Source of the DNA: Spirogloea muscicola
Taxonomy: Eukaryota > Streptophyta > Zygnematophyceae > Spirogloeales > Spirogloeaceae
NCBI GenBank assembly: GCA_009602725.1
Contig: WELB01000045.1
Location: 745,252-809,251, forward strand
DNA: 64,000 bases
Direction: 5' to 3'
A model generated the notes under the pieces. The model had not been told where the DNA came from. It ran no database searches and saw nothing but the letters and a program-made list of their open reading frames with translations. The first letter of the stretch is position 1. Every line of letters starts with the position of its first letter. This document shows, piece after piece, positions 36,514 through 47,773 of this stretch. The translations under genes were made by a program, and so were the position numbers.

Positions 36514-37334
36514 AATTAGTTGAGTTGCCATGAAGAGGCCTCAGTTGCGCATGACCACCCCAAAGTGGGGATGACCTTGCTGGCCCACTTCAAGGTGCAT
36601 TCTTCTGAAGCACGAGCCCTGACATGTAGCATCGTCCTGCTATTGATCTTGCACAATGACCACGGTGGTGCAAGTTTGGCCTTTTTAAGGCCTTTTCACA
36701 AGTGGGCAGATCCTCACTCCTAGACTCATGGATCTGCCTCCATATAGCCAGTAAACGACTTGACAGATCAAGGCATCACTCAGCATAATGGTGGGTTTCT
36801 CACAGGTTGAATTTTTGTGGTTGGAATACACTGGTGTTCATGGACATAATAGTGCCACAGTTGGTCAAGAGCTGAAGTAGCTTGGCTGGGAGAGGCTAAG
36901 AAGAGGCCACAAGCATACCTGGTTGCAAGTCCTTTGGTGGAGCCGTTCGAGCTCCTTTCAGAGTCCTGGACATCAAGGGACCACAACATTCAATAGATGG
37001 TGTAGAAATTAACCGGTAATGATGTAGCTCAGGCATCTCCACCTTCGTGAAAGCTCTGCTCTGTCAGCACCCTGACATTCATCAAGCAGTACTTCGCTTC
37101 TAGCACAGAGAACGTCGCTGCCCATTGGCATTCATAGATGTGGTGAAAGTGAAGTACCGTTGGACATAAATCATGATTATGATGATGATTTGGGCCGGCT
37201 AAAGGACTTAATGGCCACCAGGGCGTGATGGCAGGAGCTTCATGAGTTTGTTGAAGACTACTGTTACATCTTGGAATCAAAGTCCTGACAGGAGCTCTTG
37301 TAAAAGTATAGCTGTGGGGTCGGTGAGCCTCCCT
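36514..37334. other. Intergenic stretch without recognisable gene
   Basis: Scattered short frames only. Self-complementary words occur at 36570-36720 (cttgctggcccacttcaagg; ggcctttttaaggcc), possibly remnants of a transposon, but no terminal repeats or duplications could be matched. Confidence 0.35.
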
Positions 37335-37560
37335 TCACCGGTAAAGACATGTTACTGAACTATCAGGCGCTGATCCACCACAATCTGCAATTTCATCCGC
37401 AGCTTTCTTTTCATTCTCAGGACAGGCTTCTCGAGGACGCTTTATTTTGAGAAAGCACTGCTTGGAGAATCTTGCTCGCAGTGGTATGAACACACAAGGA
37501 GAGCGCTCCTTGTCAATTACTTGGTTGAATTCCACTGTGATCTGCAACTTCAGCTCGGAC
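37335..37560 (-). pseudogene. Isolated minus-strand coding-like fragment
   Basis: A 70-codon minus frame reads LQITVEFNQVIDKERSPCVF, then IPLRARFSKQCFLKIKRPRE and NEKKAADEIADCGG. Composition and codon use look coding, but I cannot assign a family and found no continuation on either side. It lies directly beside retroelement tails and may be a captured or decayed gene piece. Confidence 0.3.
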
Positions 37561-37689
37561 AGCTTCCACCAAGTCGCCGTCTCTCGCTGGCACCTCCTTG
37601 CCCCACCACTGTGTAAAGGTGGTGTTGAACAAGGGCCTCGAGCCTCTTTACTTATCCACGAGCTGTGCGCACCCTAAGCCAGGGCACCT

Positions 37690-38015
37690 GCTTTTGTGGC
37701 GCTGCTCAGCCTCTTCAGATTAGCCTGGCGGACTTGTGTGTGCTCACTTGTCGGTACTAGAGTCATCCTCTGGCCGTGCTTACGCCCTGGTTCCTCGGCC
37801 TCCCACTCTCCTTTGGCGGCGCTCCAGCTCCCCAAGTTAGCTTGTCAGATTTGTTTGTGCTCACCCGTGGGTACTAATGTCATCTTAGGTACCTTAGATT
37901 AGGTCTCCGTATTATGTAGCATTGTTTAGTCTGCACTCGACTCTGCCTGAACAATGTATTGGCTTGTATTGGCCTCCCTTTCAATTCATGCGCCCCGCGC
38001 GCCTTCTCTCCTTCC
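37690..38015 (+). mobile_element. Two retroelement C-termini in tandem with a 3' UTR
   Basis: At 37708-37760 the plus strand encodes PLQISLADLCVLTCRY with a stop. About 110 bases later (37817-37877) it encodes FGGAPAPQVSLSDLFVLTRGY with a stop. Both are the C-terminal signature of the family. The second is followed by a UTR nearly identical to the minus strand of 24150-23950 (ggtaccttagattaggtctc, actcgactctgcctgaacaa, cgccccgcgcgccttctct). Confidence 0.7.
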
Positions 38016-38503
38016 AGACAAGTGCCAAGAAGCATAGGCGCTTTATAGTTGTAGTGCTTGTCTTCTGCGCGTCCTTTGCCTACTGAGCAGTGGACCATCG
38101 GCTCGCCTTGGCCTCCTTTTCCATGCGCCTTCTCGCCGTCTCCCTTTCCCCCGCGAGCAGGTGCCACTTGGCACGAGCGCTCCGGCCGCCGCTTGGCGGC
38201 CTGCGACCGCGTCCGGGGCCGGTCACCACCACGTGGCGAGTCCAGGCGCCCCTCGAGGCGCGCCCCGAGGCTGCCGCCACGTGGAGCGGGTGGGCGGAGT
38301 GCGGGCGGAGGCGGGAGGGAGGTGGCGCGCGGTGCGTATAAAATGAGAGGGTGGCCAATTCAAGCCAGAGAATAAAGCAATCAGCAGATAGCTAGTAGCA
38401 AAAAATAGGTGCAAATGTCGGGAGAGAGGAAAGGGCCGGAGGAGGGAGGTAGAGAGGCAGCCCATGCTGTACACATTCTTTGTCTGAGGTCACCTGTGAG
38501 ATT

Positions 38504-38551
38504 GGCCGCCGCCGCCGCCGCCGCCGCCGCCGCAGCCGCCGCCGCCGCCGN
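38504..38551 (+). repeat. (GCC)n run ending in a lone N
   Basis: ccgccgccg continues for almost 50 bases and stops at an N (38551). The run is in or beside the first exon of the LEA-like gene. The true repeat number, and so the reading frame across it, cannot be known. Confidence 0.7.
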
Positions 38552-40336
38552 GTGCTCCGTGGGGTGGTGCAGGGTGGCCACGGCGGCGCCGACGCCGCCC
38601 GGCTGGCCGCCTGGGGCGCGCACCGCGGCTCGCAGCTCGTGCGCGTGTCCGACGAGTTCGAGGAGCCCATGGGGGCCCTCTCCCAGACGCTCGGCGGCGC
38701 CCGCCTGCTCAGCACCATTCCCGGCAGCGTGGGGGTGAGGGCCAGCCCGCCACTGTTTCCGTCGCCTAGAGGTCGCAGCGGCGCCTGCGAGCTGACGACC
38801 TTAGTCTGTGCTACTGGCAGTCAAGTTGCTCCAGCACCTCACTCTCAGTTGCCATTTGCGCGCAATGGGCAGCCCCAGGCGGAGCCGCACGTCGACACGG
38901 AGCACAACAAGATGGTGGGCGAGGGCGGCCCCGCGCACCCGAGCTTCGAGGAGGCCAAGCGCGGTCTGCCCCACACTGACGCCCTGGACGAGTCCCACGC
39001 CTCCTTGCAGGCGGATGCCGAGGCCATGGCTGGAGGTAGGCGCATCGGGCCGAGCGCTCGGCAGTGCCTCATGCCTCAGCCGGCATTGGCGCTACAGCTG
39101 CCCTGAGCTGCTTGAAATGGGTCTTGCAGATATTGAGGCACGGGCCAATCAGGCGACCACGGCGTCGCATGCGGCCAAGGCCACCGAAGGTGTCACGGCA
39201 GCGGGCGCGTCAATCACGCAGACAATCACAGAACGCGTGCAGAAGGAGTACGAAACGGCGAAAAGCATGGCCAGTGGTTCTGGTGCCAAGGTTGGCGAGA
39301 CCATGGAGGAGCTCAAGGGCCTTGGCCAGGACGTTGTCACTGCAGCCAAGGTAGTGTCAAGTCTGCTACTGCAGCTAGTTGTCAATTATCAAGTGGCTGA
39401 GTAGTTTGCATGGAGCACCTGGGAGGGTATGAGAGGAAGTGCGGTCAGAACCACAACCAAAGGTGACAACAATCTTGCGTGGAGCCACTGGTTAGCTCCA
39501 AGTCATGTTTCTGAAGCTGCATGATTGCTTCACCTGTGGCAGCGAGATGCTGCGAGTTTGGCCAGCTGGCCGATGCAGGCTGGTGAGGTGGTGACGGAGC
39601 GTGTGAAGAAGGAGTACGGCACTGCTAAGGAGATGGCTAGTGGGTCGGGTGCCAAGGTTGGGGAGACCATGGAGGAGCTCAAGGGACTCGGTGAGGAGCT
39701 CGTAAAGGCCGTGAAGCGGGATACACAGAACGTGGTGGATAACGTCACAGGCTTTGCCAAGGAGCGATACGAGAAAGAGTCCGGTCAGGCCAGCCAGATT
39801 GCTGACAACCTGAAAGGCACGGGCGAGCAGCTCAAGGGCATTGGCTACATGACAGCTGACGCCGTCAAGGTGAGCCTGCCAGCGACGCTGACCTGTTGCA
39901 AGACCCAAGTTGCTTGAATGTAATCACCATGTATTACACAGTTGTCCTTCTACTGAATATTACAGGCCTGAATTCAAAAACAACAACATTCTGTCCAGAG
40001 TTTCAGTGTGCAAGTGGCTGCAAGGTGCTGATAATTGGCACCTTGAGATGGCAGCAACGGCTGGGCATGGCTGGCGAGAAGGTGAATGAGACAGCTGGCA
40101 TGGCAAGGGAGTCTGCAAACGTTGGCATGGCCAAGGCTCAGGGCGCAGCGTCTGATATGTCGGAGCAGGCCAAGGAGACCGTGGGGCATGTGAGAGAGGA
40201 GGCCAATGCGGGCATGGCCAAAGCAAGGGGAACTGTGCACGACGCAGAGGATGCTGTGAAGGAGGGGGCAAAGGACGTGGAGTCCCAGATAGGCCAAAAG
40301 CCTTCAAAAACGAACGATAGCTATGTGACGCAATGA
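38552..40336 (+). CDS. LEA-like amphipathic-helix protein (start uncertain because of an N)
   Basis: Exons: 38552-38734 (partial), 38873-39035, 39130-39350, 39543-39869 and 40055-40336; phases agree. Early residues are GSQLVRVSDEFEEPMGALSQ, then EHNKMVGEGGPAHPSFEEAK. The rest is Ala/Lys/Glu-rich amphipathic helix typical of LEA group 3/LEA_4: ITERVQKEYETAKSMASGSG, AKVGETMEELKGLG, VTERVKKEYGTAKEMASGSG, FAKERYEKESGQASQIADNL, ending SKTNDSYVTQ. The modules of exons 3 and 4 are duplicates. Such proteins are disordered when wet and protect membranes or enzymes during drying or freezing. The Ala-rich run before the N (RSPVRLAAAAAA) could be an organellar transit peptide in another frame. Upstream, tataaaatg at 38337 is TATA-like. 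Confidence 0.72.
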
Positions 40337-41440
40337 GCTTGGCATGGTATTTGGAGCTGATGTGTATACGGAGTTGAGATGGCACATTTGTCGTCTGGTG
40401 GTTTCATGGGACCATATCCACTCTGCGTGGATGTCAAGTCCACAAACAGCGCGTGCCTCATTTTGGGTTTTACACACCCATTTGCAGACGCAAGTTGAAG
40501 TTGGAGCTCTGCGTTTTCCTCCTTACTCCTGAGACACTGCCATGAAGGTTACCTGATCAAGCTGCGAACACTGCAGCATGTGTAAGTATGCACAGCTTAT
40601 AAAAGGAGGTCTTAGAAACATGAGCCAAATGATGTTGCTACAAGCAGCATATGGTTTACTAGTTGGCATGATGTCCTAGGAGCAAAGCTCTAGCTACATG
40701 AATTCAAGTCGATTTGGAATTGCAGCCCAGCGGTCGTGGTTCAAGGTGGACCTGTGATGATGTGAGAGTGTTCATGTCTTTCTGTTTACACTCAACAAGT
40801 GCCAGGGTCTTGGTATTTGATGCTCATCCTGGAGTGCTGCCAACTACAAGAACTTTTGAAGGCTCAGGCATGTTCTCCCTCACAGCTTTGACCACTGTGC
40901 CATGGAGGCCACCAAAGCTGTACTCGTAAGAGAGCCCGACTACTTACCAATTTGACACGAAGCTTGGTTGCCTCGTTATAGAGAGCAGTGGAAGCCCTGC
41001 AGAAGAGCTTGTCAAATGATGTGCCGAGAGGAAATGCAGGTGCCGACCAGTGCTTGCTGCTGTGGTCCCCCCGTTTGGATGGCGCACTGTTGCTGAGTCC
41101 GGGTAGTTAACAAATATTGTCAACTGGGGAGCGGAGCCTTGTGTGCAACACTGAGCTGGCCATCACATGGATAAGGAACACTGATGGGACGATAGAGAAG
41201 CTCATCCACTAGGACCATTGACTGGGAAAGGCCTGCCCATCAGCATAGACAATGATATACGTTGCGACTGGAAAGCCTAAGTCATCGTGCAGAGAAAGTG
41301 ACCACCACGGCTGGCTGTTCGAAAATTACTGGTCAGCAGCTACAAATCGACTAGCAGACGAGGTGGTTAGAGAAGGGCCAGCCCGGAAAAGTGGACGATT
41401 GAAGCACGTCCGGAAGGCCGTCAAATTGGGGAGAAGTTCT
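40337..41440. other. Intergenic stretch without recognisable gene
   Basis: This is the 3' flank of the LEA-like gene. A tataaaagg word at 40599 is TATA-like but no gene follows it. Short frames at 40714-40929 and 41252-41443 show no family features. Confidence 0.4.
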
Positions 41441-42289
41441 TAACCGTGGGGCAGTGTGGCTCTGAAAGGGCAGCCCAAAAAATCAACAGGCGTGTCAAAA
41501 TTGGAGCGTTGCAAGCTCCCTCGTCTGCGGAAAGCCGACCCGACGGGGGAGGGGGGGGAGATGTGATACGGCGGACGGAACGGCGACAACGAGGGGCGCG
41601 CGCCGCGCCGGCGCGAGCCAACGGATTGGCGGAAGATGCCCCGCGGGAGGGAGGGGGGGAGGGAGGGGGGCGCCCCCCTCCTCCCGCGAGATCCTGTGGC
41701 CGCCAGGGGCCCGCCGGGCGCCCCCGCCGCCGCTGGTTCCCGGGCAGGCCCTGGCTACCAATGGCCGCGCGGCCCGCGGGCGCCGCACGATCGCCCCGCG
41801 GACGGCCGCGATGCGCCCCCACCGCCGGCCCGCTGATGCGGCGGGTGAGGGAGGGAGGGAGACGGCTACCCCCCTCCATTCCGACGGGGCGACGTTCTTC
41901 TGATCTGCACTGATCTTGCTGACTAGAGGTGATCGAAAGCCCACTCGCAGGAGCCATGAACGGCAGTTTCACGCTTTTTGCGCCTTTCGGCCCTTTCAGG
42001 CCTTGTACATTCGTTTGGGCTGGCCTCTCACAGCCGTTGACGTAGGGAAACAGTATTTCTCCATCTTCGTCAGCTCGTGCCCGGGCCCCTCCATACCCGC
42101 CAGGCATCGCCACTGCCGCAGAACCCGACGCCCCGCCGCCGCCGCCGCGCCGCCGCGCCGCCGCCGCTGCCGCCGCCGCCGCCGCCGCGCGGCCGCCGAG
42201 TGAGGGAGCGGTGAGATATCGTTGTGGGACGAGACGGGAGCTGACGGGCGGACATGGTGGTGACTTTTATCTGATAGTAGCTCTGCAGN
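41441..42289. promoter_or_regulatory. GC-rich upstream region of transketolase with retroelement hairpin
   Basis: 41500-41890 is very GC-rich with g-runs (41547-41560, 41650-41670). 41960-42040 is a retroelement tail piece (gcctttcggccctttcaggc, then gggctggcctctcacagcc at 42017-42035). 42131-42195 is a ccg/cgc run, followed by sequence ending in a good acceptor (gatagtagctctgcag) and an N at 42289. The start codon of transketolase probably lies in or before this interval. Confidence 0.45.
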
Positions 42290-45200
42290 GGCGCCCCCGC
42301 GCCGGCCAAGGCCAGCAGCCTCGGCTCCTTCCATGGCCTCCGCCGCGCGTCGCCCGCGGCCCCGGCCAAGGCCCGCGCCGCTGACCGCGCCAGGCCGGCC
42401 TGCGCCGCCAGGATCTCCAACACGGCGACCGTGGAGTCCAAGCCCAAGGCTGACACCAAAGTCACCGAGCTCGCCATCAATACCATCCGCTTCCTCGCCA
42501 TCGACGCCGTGGAGAAGGCCAAGTCCGGCCACCCTGGCCTGCCTATGGGCTGCGCGCCCATGGCGTACGTCCTGTTCGACGAGTACATGAGATTCAATCC
42601 CAAGAACCCCTACTACTTCAACAGGGATCGCTTTGTTCTCTCTGCCGGCCACGGGTGCATGCTCCAGTACGCGTTGCTCCACATCTACGGCTACGATAGC
42701 GTCCAGGTGACTCACTTACTTGTATAACCGTCGCTGGCCATACTGAGCTTGGGCATGCACTCCTTGAGGGTGAACTGGAGGTCTTCCTTCTGGCAGGCTC
42801 TCTCCCTTTGTCGTAATGATGCAACAGACGGTGACGTGCATCGGTGTCGACCTATGTGTGCCAGGAAGAGGATCTGAAGCAGTTCCGGCAGTGGGGATCT
42901 CGCACTCCTGGCCACCCTGAGAATTTTGAGACGCCTGGTGTGGAGGTCACAACAGGTGAGGATACACTGGATGATGACATCCCACACGTACCTACTCAGG
43001 TGGTCGACACTTATGTACACAGACGTCGATATAAGTCATAGTGACTGGATGGATCTTTCGGGCAGGTCAATGGCAGACAATGAGGGGCTCATTTATTCTC
43101 CTCACAGGCTCACGGGAGATGCCAATGGTCGGTGTGCAGGTCCTCTTGGCCAGGGCATTGCCAACGCCGTTGGACTTGCTTTGGCTGAGAAGCATCTTGC
43201 TGCCCGCTTCAACAAGCCTGATGCTGAGATTGTTGACCATTACACGTGCGCCTTCATCCAACCCACAATGCAGTATTCTTCTATGGCAGTTTCGTGGATT
43301 TTAGATCTTTCTTTGTGTCTGAGAATCAAGCTGGTGTAGGCAGCACCTGTGTGAAAGCAAAGGTGCAGAAGGATCAATCTGGACCATCATCAGGTCTGCT
43401 GACGACTATCAGGTTTCATGCGCAGTTACTGCATTCTTGGAGACGGCTGCAACATGGAGGGCATTTCCAATGAGGCTGCCTCGCTCGCCGGTCATTGGGG
43501 CCTTGGGAAGCTCATTGCCCTCTATGATGACAACCACATCTCCATTGATGGCAACACAGACATTGCATTCACAGAGGACGTGCAGGCCCGCTTCGACGCC
43601 CTTGGCTGGCACACCATTCACGTCAAGGATGGCAACAATGACCTGGACGCTCTTCGTGCAGCAATTGAGGAGGCCAAGAGTGTGACTGACAAGCCCTCCA
43701 TGCTCAAGGTAGCTGATATTTTATGGAGGACGGATCTACTACGTGAAACATGCCTTATGTCATATAAGGACCCTGAGACTGACTGATATCAGTTGGGGAG
43801 CTGCACTGTCAAGACTGAGGACATGTGCTTGTAATTTGTTATCAACGTGCTTGCTGAGTGGGTGCTATTTACTTGCACTGCAGATTACTACCACCATTGG
43901 CTATGGTTCGCCCAATAAGGCCAACTCCTATGCTGCTCACGGTGCTGCGCTTGGTGAGAAGGAGGTTGCTGCCACCCGTGAGAATCTGGGCTGGCCTTAT
44001 GAGCCCTTCGTCGTGCCGGAGGAAGTAAAGAGGTACGACAGAAGTGGCAGGCAAGCTAGAGCAAGCCGAAGCTGCTTATACTTGTGTTGGTATTTATTTG
44101 ATCATCAGCTCATTGCAGCTTTTGCTTATATGCAGCCACACCCTGCGCAAGCTGGAGGAGGGCCCTGCTCTTGAGAACGAGTGGAACTCAAAGTTTGCAG
44201 AGTACGAGAAGAATTATGCCGAAGAGGCTGCAGAATTTAAGCAGCTCATCAGCCTTGAGTTGCCTGCTGGGTGGGCTGATGCTCTTCCGGTGCGTGATGC
44301 ACACCTGCCCTGGTCTTACTGTAGCCTTGAGCTTAAGTTGTGACCTGCTCAAGAACCATCCATATCATTGTTTTGCTGAGATATTGGAAGCCCTAGGTTG
44401 GCAGCATCTGGTGTGAGCTCTGACACTTTTGTCCACCTCCTCCCTGCAGTCCTACACCCCGGACAGCGCTGGCGACTCCACTCGGAATCTGTCTCAGGTC
44501 ATGCTTAATGCCCTCGTCAAGGTCTTACCCGGCCTTATTGGTGGCTCAGCCGATCTTGCATCCTCCAACATGACTCTGCTCAAGGCTTACGGCAACTTCC
44601 AGAAGGATACCCCGGCAGAGAGGAACCTGCGGTTTGGCGTGAGGGAGCACGCCATGGGAGCCATCTGCAATGGCATTCAGCAGCACCTGTCTGGACTCAT
44701 TCCATACTGCGCCACTTTCTTCATCTTCACCGACTACATGCGCAATGCGATCCGTATCAGTGCTCTTTCTGAGAATGGTGTTATCTATGTCATGACCCAC
44801 GATTCAATTGGCCTCGGAGAGGATGGCCCAACTCATCAGGTAAGGCAGGCCGCCAAATTGCTTAAGATAATCTGCTACCTTCATGGTAGTCTGACAGATG
44901 GCTGGTAGTGGAGAAGTGGAGACATGGACAGATTATACTACCTTAAGTGAAATGGTGCAATTTTGATGTGGTAGTGCAGGTATGGTTGCAGTTGTCACGT
45001 CAGAGGTCTGTTGCAAAAGTAGGTCTTGAAGACTGCGCTTTACATGCTTACTGAACCATTGTATCTGCGGTGTTGATGCAGCCCATTGAACACCTTGCAT
45101 CATTCAGGGCCATGCCCAACATTCTTATGATGAGGCCTGCTGATGGCAATGAGACTGCCGGCGCTTACAAAATTGCTGTGGAAAACCGCAAGCGGCCTTC

Positions 45201-45833
45201 TGTCCTTGCCCTGTCTCGCCAGAAGTTGCCGCAGCTCTCTGGCACATCCATAGACTCTGTGGCAAAGGGTGCTTATACCATCAGGTACTATATGTTTATT
45301 GGTCTCTGTGGCTTCCCTTGTAAGTTGTTCAATATTTGCATGGGAGGAAGTCCACCTACTTAATGTGGCACATGATCATGCAAGCAGGGCAAACCTGGCA
45401 AGTTGTGCTTGCTCGTCATGTATATTAGCAGAAATTGCAATGCTTATGCTGTCTCGATTTTGTTTTCAGCGACAACTCGTCTGGAAAGCCGGACGTCATC
45501 TTCTTGTCCTCTGGGTCCGAGGTTGAGATGGCGGAGATGGCCGCCAAAGTATTGCGTGAAGAGGGCAAGGGCGTGCGGGTGGTCTCTTTCCCATGCTTTG
45601 AGCTCTTTGAGGAGCAGTCAGAAGAGTACAAGGAGAGCGTCCTGCCCAAGGACGTGACGGCAAGGGTTGTGGTGGAGGCTGGCTCATCCTTTGGATGGCA
45701 CAAATATGCCGGTATAAACGGAGGATTCATCTGTATTGATAAGTTTGGTGCGTCTGCACCTGCTGACATTATCTACCGGGAGTATGGCTTTAGCACTGAC
45801 AACATTGTCAAGGTAGCCAAGTCCTTGATGTAG
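42290..45833 (+). CDS. TKL: Transketolase, probably plastid-targeted (start codon not visible)
   Basis: Nine exons: 42290-42706 (partial), 42865-42955, 43140-43245, 43426-43708, 43884-44032, 44136-44289, 44450-44839, 45082-45284 and 45470-45833. Phases are consistent, with about 717 residues visible. An Ala/Arg/Ser-rich N-terminus ([20 protein letters not shown]) looks like a chloroplast transit peptide. Signature pieces are [39 protein letters not shown], the thiamine-diphosphate motif [74 protein letters not shown] and MRPADGNET. The enzyme moves two-carbon units between sugar phosphates in the Calvin cycle and pentose-phosphate pathway. The first visible base follows the N at 42289, preceded by an acceptor-like ctgcag, so a short leader exon may be missing. 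Confidence 0.95.
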
Positions 45834-46894
45834 ATTTCCTTGTTGCTGCTTCTTCTTTCACCTTACCCCCTTCTCGGCTTCTGCTCTCTCCTGTGCTATC
45901 CACACTTTGGCCCCTGCTCTTGATAGCACCATAGCGCAAGCAGATAGCACTTGCCCAATCATTCGCATGCCAGACTCATTTTTTGAGTGTTTGTAGAGCT
46001 ATGGCCGGGTAAATTATGTTGAGAACTATCTGATGAAGTTTTCCAGCAGTCACAGTAGTGGGTCAAGGCTTGCATGGCAGTCTGGATTGTGACTTGTCAT
46101 TTACTGGGTCTCTAGACTTGGAGAAGATATTAGAATGTTACACTGCTGATTGCGGATCAAGCAAGAAGATTGACTGGCATTGATAAGTTCCTCAAAAGGG
46201 CCAGTGGTGGAAGCGTAGGTTGGTGGCTTGGATATTGTAACGGGCAAGAGGTTGAGGGCAGAAAGGGTACCCCGTAGGGTGTGACACCCGTCCGGTTCCA
46301 GTATACTTGGTCATTGATGCTTAAATCATCTGCTCACCGCTACCTACTAAACATTGGTCAGTCCGATTTGTACAACGTGAGTTTATGGCAGACTGAGTAA
46401 GCTCAGTTGGGTACACATGAAAGGACTGCTGAAAGGTCTGGTGTTCGTAATCCGGGGGCAAACTGGGCAGCACGTGTGCATGTTACCACCCAACCTAAAG
46501 CCCTAACTCCAAAGCTTTCCTGACTTTGAAAGTAATTACACGTACCTCGACAAAGACATGCAAGGGACTTCTGGCATATTACCCCCTATCATAACGGATA
46601 TCTGGCTACCTCCTGTCTCCGCTGGCAACAGCAACTCCGTGCAGAGGATGTACCAGGAGTAAGTGACGGATGTACGATATATGTCGGAATGGAAGTATTG
46701 CTTGTCTTATTATACAGGAAAGGGATGCAACAACCAAGTCGAGAAGCAGGAGCGAGTTGCATACAAAGGTTGAGTTGGAGCCATTTCCTCAGTCGCCAAC
46801 GATATCTTATTCCGACTTTTATCTAAGACAGTCAAGACATGCAAGTCAAGGATGTCTTCAGCCCTCTCATTGAAGAGAAATAAGAATATATACA
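45834..46894. other. 3' flank of transketolase; mostly unassigned
   Basis: The early part is the 3' untranslated region. No exons were recognised. A tRNA-like pair of boxes at 46398-46452 is listed separately. Other sequence shows no repeats that I can match within the window. Confidence 0.4.
46396..46455 (+). repeat. Possible tRNA-derived (SINE-like) remnant
   Basis: taagctcagttggg at 46398-46411 resembles an RNA polymerase III A box (tagctcagttgg) with one extra base. gtgttcgtaatcc at 46441-46453 resembles a B box (ggttcgantcc) with one extra base. Spacing is about 40 bases. No complete cloverleaf can be drawn, so an active tRNA gene is unlikely. Confidence 0.25.
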
Positions 46895-47640
46895 GATCAA
46901 AGTGGCCAGATACAACAGCAAGCACACCTGACGACGCATGTCGCCGACTGCAAATTGACCCGCTCAGGAGACACGGGTCAACATGGAAGTCGCTATTTGA
47001 TGCCTGAATATCAGATGGCGAAGTCCAAGCAAGAAAGTGCTCGCCCATTGAGAATAGGGGCTGGAACAACCAGCCCGAAAAAGAATGAACAGAGTACGAG
47101 AAGGGGGCCAGGGGAAGCGCTAAGTAACAGAAACAAAGCTGCTACGAGACACTCAGTAACCCCTGCTAAGCAGCCGCAGATCAGAGATGCTGGGCTCCTG
47201 GAAGTGGGTCCCCTGGCCAGAGCCAGAGGCAGCAGCGAGGGCTCTGCCGGCACGAAGGTGCAGCGCCCGGGCCATGGACCTCTGCAGCGAGACGGCCAGG
47301 CGCATTCGATACACTTGCGCCAGCGACCCGGCTGCAGGGAAGTCAACCGGCTCCCCATGGAAGCGCCGGGCGATGGTGTGGCGGGCGAGCTGGGTGAGCA
47401 GCTCGAGCCACCGAGCGCCCAGCGCCCCATGTGTGTCGATGGCCAACGGGAAGAACTCGTCTTCCCGCGGATGATCCGCGTACTTCAGCTCTTTGGCCCG
47501 AGCAGCGCAGGCGACCGCATACCCAGCCGTGGTGGCACATTTGGCTGGGTGTGAGCGGTCATAGGCATCAGTAGTCACCAAGCAAGCCCTTCTGCCACCA
47601 ACTAGAGCTAGCCCAGCTATCTAGTGCAAAGCATGAGCCC
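46895..47640 (-). mobile_element. 5'-truncated non-LTR retroelement with C-terminal coding part, minus orientation
   Basis: The minus frame 47581-47153 encodes HPAKCATTAGYAVACAARA, then FFPLAIDTHGALGARWLELL, LAQVYRMRLAVSLQRSMARA, LHLRAGRAL and SISDLRLLSRGY before the stop. This is the type of C-terminus found after the reverse transcriptase in algal LINE-like elements. Downstream, the UTR has cccctggcccccttctcgta, the hairpin GGGCTGG-TTGTT-CCAGCCC (47058-47076), ttgacccgtg...gagcgggtcaa and gtgcttgctgttgtatctggcca. No reverse transcriptase domain is left. Confidence 0.75.
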
Positions 47641-47773
47641 TGAGCACGCGGAGGGGGTTCCCGCCAAAGGTGCCGCCCACCCTCCAAATCTCAAACCCCC
47701 GCCAATACGCAAACCCGAGAGATATTTGCCAAAGCCCGCAGGCTGCAACCTCGGCCCCCCATCGCCCGCCGCC

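Noticed and set aside
41421-42113. A 230-codon minus frame upstream of transketolase
   Set aside because: It lies in extreme GC/poly-G sequence and retroelement tail; composition explains its length.
46390-46460. An intact tRNA gene
   Set aside because: Boxes carry insertions, and acceptor and anticodon stems cannot be paired.
47153-47581. Minus frame as an ordinary host gene
   Set aside because: Its C-terminus and UTR recur at several other sites next to the retroelement hairpin, so it is the remains of a mobile element.
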